64,000 bases of DNA from Mauremys mutica. Taxonomy: Eukaryota > Chordata > Testudines > Geoemydidae. The notes under the pieces were generated by a model, which did no database searches, was not told the origin of the DNA, and saw nothing but the letters and a program-made list of their open reading frames with translations. Of the stretch, positions 57,690 through 64,000 are shown one piece after another. The stretch spans positions 25,247,340 to 25,311,339 of the forward strand of contig NC_059077.1 in assembly GCF_020497125.1 (NCBI RefSeq). The letters are read 5' to 3'. A program made the position numbers and the translations under genes. Position 1 is the first letter of the stretch, and each line of letters begins with the position of its first letter.

Positions 57690-59753
57690 CATTGCAGAGT
57701 CATTCCAAGCAACAATCAGTAGAAAATTTGCTCCGCTGCTTTGCTCTAGAGGAAGACCTAGAAACAATGACCAACAATTTCAATGCTGTAATGAATGAGG
57801 CAGCAATGGACATTCTTGGGAAACACCATAAGAAGACAAAACCTTGGGTCACAAATGAAATACTACAAATGTGTGACAGAGAAATAGAGAGACAAGAACA
57901 GCACTGAGGGAGCTGATAAATAGAAAGCGATTGGCAGAAAGATCAAGAAAGGAATGAAGGTGGCCAAGGAGACATGGATCGAAAAACAATGCTCTAAAAT
58001 TGAAGAGTGTATCAATAATAAAAATAGCAAATGAGCCTTCCAGATTGTAAAAGATCTGACGAAGGAAAGCTGGACCAAAGCTAACACAATTCAAGACAAA
58101 GAAGGGAACAGTCTTACAGAAGAAAAGGACATCATCAATAGGTGGACAAATTATTGCTATGATCTATATAACCACCAGGCAAATGGAGATCTTAGTGTCC
58201 TTCAACAGAGGAGGATGACTTTCCAATACTGCATGAAGAAGTGAAGACAGCTGTGAAATCACTCAAGAACAGAAAGTCTACAGGTATTGACAACATTGCA
58301 GCCAAACTGATAAAATTCAGAGGAGAAATAGTAATAAATGTACTCACCAAGATCTGCAACAAGATCTGGCAGACTGGTGAGTGGCTCTCTACGTGGACAC
58401 AGTCACTAATCATCACTCTGCCAAAGAAAGGCAACTTGCAATTGTGTCAAAATTACCAGACCATATAATTAGCCATCCCAACAAAATGATGTTGAAAGTC
58501 ATATTGAACATATTGAAGCCACAAGCGGAGAATATCATCGCTGAAGAACAGGCTGGCTTTCATGCTGGAAGAAGTACCACAGAACATATTTTCAATTTCA
58601 TGTTCTATGTGAGAAGTACTTACAACACCAGCAGGACATCTACCACATCTCTGTTGACTTAAAGAAGGCGTTTGACAGAGTATGGCACGAAGCTGTCTGG
58701 GCAACCATGAAGAAGTACAATGTTGGCTGTAAGCTTATTCTTACCATTAAACAACTGTACGCCAAGGCCAGCAGTGCAGTTCTCGTTAATGGCACAATAG
58801 GAGAGTGTTTTCGTACCAGTGTTGGAGTCCAGCAAGGCTGCATTCTTTCGCCCACACTGTTCAACATCTACTTGGAGTGCATAATGACTGATGCCCTAGA
58901 AGATCACATATGCACAGTCAGCATTGGAGGGCGAACAATTTCAAATCTTCAGTTTGCTGATGACATTTATGGCCTGGCACGTAGCAAAGATGAACTTGCC
59001 AGCATTGTGAAACGATTGGCTGAAACCTCTGCAAAATACAGCATGGAAATCAGTGCAAAGAAAACCAAGCTGATGACAAACAAATGTGATGGGATCAGCT
59101 CACATATCACTGTCAGTGGACAAGAGCTGGAGACAGTGAAACAGTTCAAGTATTTGGGGGCAATCATTACTGATGAAGGATTAAAGGCAGAAATTCTGGA
59201 AAGAACTGTGCAAGCAACAGTGGCAAAGCTAAAATCAATTTTGAGGAACAAGTACATCTCCCTGGAATCCAAATTGAAACTACTGCATGCACTGGTCATC
59301 TCCATTTTTCTGTATGTATGCGAGACATGGACCCTTACAGCAGAACTTGAATGGAAAATACAGGTAGTAGAAATGAGATACTTCCATAAAATCCTGGGCA
59401 TCTCCTACTTCGACCACGTCACTAATGAAGAGGTCCACAACATCATCATCCAACATGCTGGGTTATATGAAGACCTCCTGACGACCATGAAGAAGCGCAA
59501 GGTGAAGAGCAAGGTGAAGTGGTACGGCCATTCAAGTGGTAACAAGATCATCTGGCCTTTCCAAGATCATCCTCCAAGGACAGTACAGGAGAACAGAAGA
59601 AGAGGTAGACAGAAGAAGAGATGGATTGACAACATAAAAGAGTCGACAGGAATGGACTTCGCGGAGACTCAAGCACTGACACACAATTGTCAGGGATGGA
59701 GACAATTGGTTGATTGCTCATCAGTGATGGTTCCCAACGGGCAATGCACTTAG
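57690..59753 (+). pseudogene. RTE-like reverse transcriptase and C-terminus
   Basis: Upstream fragments at 57692-57907 and 58241-58468 (KSTGIDNIAAKLIK) precede RT. AGFHAGRSTTEHIFNF lies in the 58381-58662 frame, then a shift near 58610 leads into VDLKKAFDRVWHEA (motif A) in the phase that stays open to 59753. The open part starts at ATG 58707 with 348 codons: GVQQGCILSPTLFNIYLE, LQFADDIYGLARSKDEL (motif C, FADD at residues 83-86), FLYVCETWTL and a C-terminal GRQKKRWIDNIKE. Nothing suggests host use. Confidence 0.75.
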
Positions 59754-59901
59754 GGTAGTGATGATGATGAAGTTTCTAAACAAACAGGTCAATATGCAGA
59801 ATATAGATATAGATCAGTAGAAATACTGCAGCGTCTCACCCTAAGAGCATGCCTACATGGGGATGTTAATTTGAATTATTTGTTTGTTCTAAGTGCACCA
59901 T

Positions 59902-60940
59902 GGAAAAAGGGGTAAACATTGAGGTGGCAAAATTTGCAATGATAAAAAACTACTCAAGATAGTTAAGTCCCAAGCAGACCGTGAAGAACTACAAAAGGAT
60001 CTCACAAAACTAGGTGACTGGGCAACAAAATGGCAGATGAAATTCAGTGTTGATAAATGCAAAATAATGCACATTGGAAACCATAATCCCAACTATACAT
60101 ATAAAATGATGGGGTCTAAATTAGCTGTTAACACTCAAGAAAGAGATCTTGGAGTCATTGTGGATAGTTCTCTGAAAACATCCATTCAATGTGCAGCGGC
60201 AGTGAAAAAAGCAATCAGAATGTTGGGAATCATTAAGAAAGGGATAGCTAAAGAGACAGAAAATATCATGTTGCCTCTATATAAATCTATGGTATGCCCA
60301 CATCTTGAATATTGCGTGCAGATGTGGTCGCCCCATCTAAAAAAAGATATATTGGAATTGGAAAAGGTTCAGAAAAGGGCAACAAAAATGATTAGGGGTA
60401 TGGAGCGGCTGCCGTATGAGGAGAGATTAATAAGACTGGAACTTTTCAGCTTGGAAAAGAGATGACTAAGGGGGAATATGATAAAGGCCTATAAAATCAT
60501 GACTGGTATGGAGAAAGTAAATAAGGAAGTATTATTTACTCCTTCTCATAACACAAGAACTAGTGTTCACCAAGTGAAATTAATAGGCAGCAGGTTTACA
60601 ACAAGCAAAAGGAAGTATTTTTTCACACAACTCACAGTCAACCTGTCCAACTCCTTGCCAGAGGATGTTGTGAAGGCCAAGACTATAAAGGGTTCAAAAA
60701 AGAACTAGATAAATTCGTGGAGGATAGATCCATCAATGGCTATTAGCCAGTATGGGCAGGGATGGTGTCCCTAGCCTCTGTTTGCCAGAAGCTGGGTATG
60801 GGCAAGAGGGGTTGGATCACTTGATGATTCCCTGTTCTGTTCATTCCCTCTGAGGCACCTGGCACTGGCCACTGTCAGAAGACAGAATACTGGGCTAGAT
60901 GGACCTTTAGTCTGACCCAGTATGGCCGTTCTTATGTTCT
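59902..60940 (+). mobile_element. CR1 LINE copy D, 5'-truncated
   Basis: Starts within RT at GGAAAAAGGGGTAAACATTG, the point equivalent to about 5188 of copy A. Ends in GTTCTTATGTTCT, a CR1 3' repeat. Same subfamily as copies A and B. The active-site FADD codons are lost to a deletion near 59935. Confidence 0.85.
60001..60745 (+). pseudogene. CR1 ORF2 C-terminal region of copy D
   Basis: The frame has WQMKFSVDKCKIMHIGN, NTQERDLGVIVDSSLK and LEKVQKRATKMIRGMERL. A TGA at 60463-60465 replaces an Arg codon of copy A (SLEKRR). Translation resumes at 60478 with [15 protein letters not shown], and a later single-base change near 60695 shifts the frame before the expected INGY end. Inactive. Confidence 0.8.
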
Positions 60941-63159
60941 GAATATCACTGTTGCAAATAAACAAAAGGCTTCCATTTTGGCCCAAGCAAATAATAAACT
61001 AATGGATCCGTAGAGATTTTTGAAGAGAGCAGTCTCGCTACATCTGGAAGTTTCTTGTGTAAAATATAAGATAAGACACCCAAATATACCAGGGGTAGTT
61101 AATAGGAGGGACCATGGGCCAAATCCGGACCACCAGGCACTTCTGAATGGATCGCAAAATCTTTTTATTTATTTATTATTGTTTTTGAGGTGTGAAAAAC
61201 GTTTCTCTGGAGTCTGGACCTTGATTATATCTTGACCAAGAAATTTGGACCTTGATAAAAAATAATTGACTGCTCCTGAAATATACTGTATTTCTCTTTC
61301 TAGGTAGGTTTTCCATAACCATACTATTCTATACTTTAATTCCACAGGTGTATGTGCCAGACCTTTGCTCTAGAAACTGGAAATCGTACACTAGCTTGCC
61401 AGGAGCTAATATTAACACATTCATTTATTATTCTTTTTTTGTATATGTCTGTTTCAGCCAGTACATCATAATCTGTACCCTGAAACTAACAGCATATGAT
61501 TGTCAGATTTTTTTCCCCTTTTGTTACAATAAAATGTGCACTGCTATATTTCTAAGTGCATTTCTCATTTATATAATAAACAATTTATAATAGGGAACTA
61601 TCTGACTGTTTGCACTAGCTAGTATAGTGGTGAGAGGCAGTTCTAAATCTCAGTCTTTCACGCCTGATGGAAATACCAGAAGGATCCTTCTTTGAATTGG
61701 TGTATAGTCAAAGAAAGAAAGCTTATGCCATAATGAAATATGTTCTTTCTTTGGTTTACTATTAAGCGAGAGAATATATACTACAGAAATTGCTGAGAAA
61801 CTACATAATACTGGTTGAAAACAGTTTTTTGAAATATTGGAAATGCTATAGTTAGATAAGTAGAGCGATTAATATGATGGCATTTAAATATAGCACGTCA
61901 GATATTGAGACCCTTACTCAGGCAAATCCCCATTCACTTTAAGGACTTGGCCTATTAACAACAACAACATTAAATTTGAATTCTTTTTTTTTCATAGCTT
62001 AAAAAATAATATGAAGAGTGACCTTTATGAGTGAGTCAGAAAATGAAAAAGTTCCAAATTTTGTTCTAACAAGATGATAGGTCACAGAGGTGAACTGAGT
62101 TTCCAAAGTGAAGATTTCTAGATACCGTAGTATATACACCACTGACACTAGCTAAGCACATTATTGGTTTAGAGCCAGGTAGGATCTGTAATGGGAAGTT
62201 TGCATAGGGCATGAGTGTTTTTACTGTAGTTTTGTAGTATGTTGCTCTTTCTTGAGACAAGTGAGAAGGACAGCAGATTGGTACTTTGTTTCACACAAAC
62301 AAGGATAAACATAACTTTGTGCAGCTCCTAATCTTTATGTGTTTATATTATTACAAAGAATCCTAGAATTCATATCTCTTGCCATACTCAGAATAATAAT
62401 TTTGCTGACACTGATGTGGATTTGTAAAACATGTTATATAAATTATTTTAGACGTTTTAGAGGCTAGACATAGACTGAATAAATGTAAGACTGTTGAGGA
62501 AAAAAAGAAACCAAAAATATTTCCAAAAGAAGTTGATTTTGAACTAGCATCTATTTCAAACTGGGTTGTTGTTGGGTTTTTTTGTTTGTTTTTTGGACCC
62601 CATAGATGTTTGTTTTCTTGCATGATTGAGAAATGTCACCCTTCTGGAAGTTGATTTTTAAATACCATACAACATGTATCCAGTTTTCTTGTCTCTCCCA
62701 GCCTCCCATTTGGGTCCAACTATAGTGGGTGCTTGCTTCTGTTTCCTAATCAAGTTTTAGACAATTTTATGCTATGTTTCATTGGTGGAAGAACAAGGGA
62801 AATGAGATGAATAAACAGTAGGGTAAAATAGAGCAGGCTGAATTTTTGGACAAAAAATTTTCTACTTAAAAAATGGCTTTGGCACAAATGAAATTTTTCA
62901 TTTATAAATGTTTTGATCAAATATTTCAGTTTTTTCAGTGGGGAAATTTTGAAACAAATAATTGTTTCCTTTTTAAAACTGAATTTTTTTTAAATGGTGA
63001 ATTAAACTTTTCCCTTGTTCTCCATCTTTTTTTCTTTTTTTGCCATTGCTTTCTAATTTGGTTTAGTTTCCTTTTTCCACTGTAACTTGTCAAAATTTCC
63101 TCAACTTTGTATAAGTTGTGGTATTAAAAGGAAAAATGTCACATGACTTGCCATACTGA
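60941..63159. other. Intronic DNA, nothing recognised
   Basis: Near 61092-61270 wording such as GGGCCAAATCCGGACCACC hints at a short repeat, but I cannot name it. The rest is AT-rich. Confidence 0.5.
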
Positions 63160-63305
63160 GATCTAATGTTGGGGGGCAGATTATCCCAGATCTACCAACT
63201 GTAGGGTTCTTACATCTTTCCAGAGACATCTGGTACTGCCTACTTTAAGAAGCAGGAAACTGAACTAGATGGACTTCAGCTCTGATGCAGTTCCTTTGTT
63301 TCTAT
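63160..63305 (+). mobile_element. CR1 3' UTR fragment
   Basis: GGGTTCTTACATCTTTCCAG, GACATCTGGTACTGCC and GAACTAGATGGACTTCAGCT follow the order of the CR1 3' UTR (compare GGGCTAGATGGACC in copy A). It ends CAGTTCCTTTGTTTCTATG. Confidence 0.55.
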
Positions 63306-63599
63306 GTAAAGTTTTGAAAAGTTGGAGTGGCAAAAGGAAACAAAGGAGGTGCTTATGGAAAAGTTATAATATAAGTTTTCACATTCAAAATACAGTGGAT
63401 CAATTTTTGTTTTATTAACTTTATTACAATCAGTGGGGTTTACAGCAGGGATGAATCTGGCCCAATGTTTTAGATCCATAATTGCAATAACTGTGGTTAT
63501 TAGAAGATACTGTTTTATATACTGATATTATCAATCAGTTTTTGTCTTCAAAACTATTTACAGACATCAGTTTATTAAAACTTGCAGCACCCCTATAGC

Positions 63600-63750
63600 T
63601 AGATAGGCAAATATTACTATTCCCATTTACAGATGCTGAGACATGGCCAGAAAAGTTATTTGACTTATCTATGATCACAGCTGTGGAGACATTATCACTG
63701 TTGGGACTGGAATTTAGGAGTTTCAAGCTTTTAAATCTATGCTTAGACTA
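63600..63750 (-). mobile_element. MIR-like SINE fragment
   Basis: Plus-strand text such as CCCATTTACAGATGCTGAGA and ATGATCACAGCTGTGG is the reverse of the MIR core and of its CTGTAAAATGGG tail. Degraded. Confidence 0.5.
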
Positions 63751-64000
63751 GACAATGACACCTCTCACCAGCAGTTAGAGGTCTGCCAGAGAAAGCCAGC
63801 ACAGACCTACAAAATGAAAATTACATATTCTAAAAAACCTCTCTAATTTGGTAATCTTTATTGAGTGAGTTTCTGTGGATTCTAGTTAGAACACTCATAA
63901 TTAAAATAGCTATTTTTCAGATAATCATACATTAGCTTATTAAGCAAAATAAAATAATTCTTTTTCATGATGTCCCTATTACATAAAGCTTGTTTTCAGC

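Larger units (their letters stand above)
56620..59775 (+). mobile_element. RTE-like LINE, nearly full length, frameshifted
   Basis: About 3.1 kb with an apurinic-type endonuclease at the 5' side, then RT and a C-terminal region. It ends with a short GATGATGATG repeat (about 59759-59769). The 5' limit is approximate. The wording matches the RTE/BovB-like endonuclease-RT proteins related to bovine CFDP2. At least three phase changes make it inactive. Confidence 0.75.
46476..64000 (+). other. WDR70: Partial intron, probably WDR70, downstream of the exon
   Basis: No sequence resembling the next WDR70 exon was found before the end of the window. The stretch holds a Tc1/mariner-like MITE, two CR1 copies, a tRNA SINE, an RTE-like LINE and unassigned AT-rich DNA. 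Confidence 0.6.

Noticed and set aside
58707..59753. 348-codon open frame as a host gene
   Set aside because: It is the 3' half of a LINE reverse transcriptase with FADD motif, and upstream parts are frameshifted; no host exon structure.
1..64000. A new defence, toxin, CRISPR or viral system
   Set aside because: No direct-repeat array, no multi-gene cluster and no viral core genes. All coding similarity other than the WDR70 exon and NCAPH2 copy is to transposable elements.

Overview
The window reads as intronic DNA from a vertebrate nuclear genome, most likely a turtle; a crocodilian is the main alternative. This rests on several families of CR1 non-LTR retrotransposons with TTCTTATG-type 3' repeats, a tRNA-derived SINE with a CR1-like tail, MIR-like SINEs, an RTE-like LINE, a Ty3/gypsy remnant, and many short inverted-repeat DNA elements that I associate with sauropsid genomes. 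There are no prokaryotic features, operons, CRISPR arrays or viral replicons.

The only functional host coding sequence I can support is one 175-bp exon at 46301-46475 (+). It encodes WD-repeat sequence of WDR70. It has a pyrimidine-rich acceptor and a consensus GTAAGT donor. The rest is therefore probably two partial introns of WDR70, at least 46.3 kb upstream and 17.5 kb downstream, filled with transposon debris.

Layout. 1-1.9 kb: plain AT-rich intron. 1.89-3.67 kb: a hAT element with its 3' end duplicated in inverted orientation, giving a fold-back structure. 3.67-6.79 kb: a minus-strand Ty3/gypsy remnant (gag, zinc knuckles, protease/RT) split by a plus-strand CR1 whose RT frame is nearly intact. 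7.2-14.2 kb: MITEs, including a MITE inside a MITE, and the first of two GC-rich TIR elements. 15.4-16.9 kb: an old CR1 interrupted by about 440 bp of unknown DNA. 20.6-21.3 kb: the second GC-rich TIR element, inverted relative to the first. 23.9-24.4 kb: a truncated intronless copy of the 5' end of NCAPH2 with a nonsense codon. 24.6-28.2 kb: a CR1 inserted inside another CR1. 28-40 kb: intron with an 8-bp-TSD hAT MITE, MIR-like SINEs, a palindromic MITE and a large (TTTC)n(CT)n microsatellite. 41-43 kb: a decayed LINE of another family abutting a tRNA SINE. 44.8-45.9 kb: a possible LTR. 46.3-46.7 kb: the WDR70 exon followed 45 bp later by a TA-flanked MITE. 47.3-49.2 kb: an old CR1 and a tRNA/CR1 SINE. 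49-56.6 kb: mostly featureless intron. 56.6-59.8 kb: a nearly full-length but frameshifted RTE-like LINE. 59.9-60.9 kb: a 5'-truncated CR1. The rest is intron with CR1 and SINE scraps.

No new gene system is evident. The items most worth checking are the NCAPH2 retrocopy, the fold-back hAT, the nested insertions (useful for relative dating), and the inverted pair of GC-rich elements. All repeat family names are by recognition only; no database was searched.
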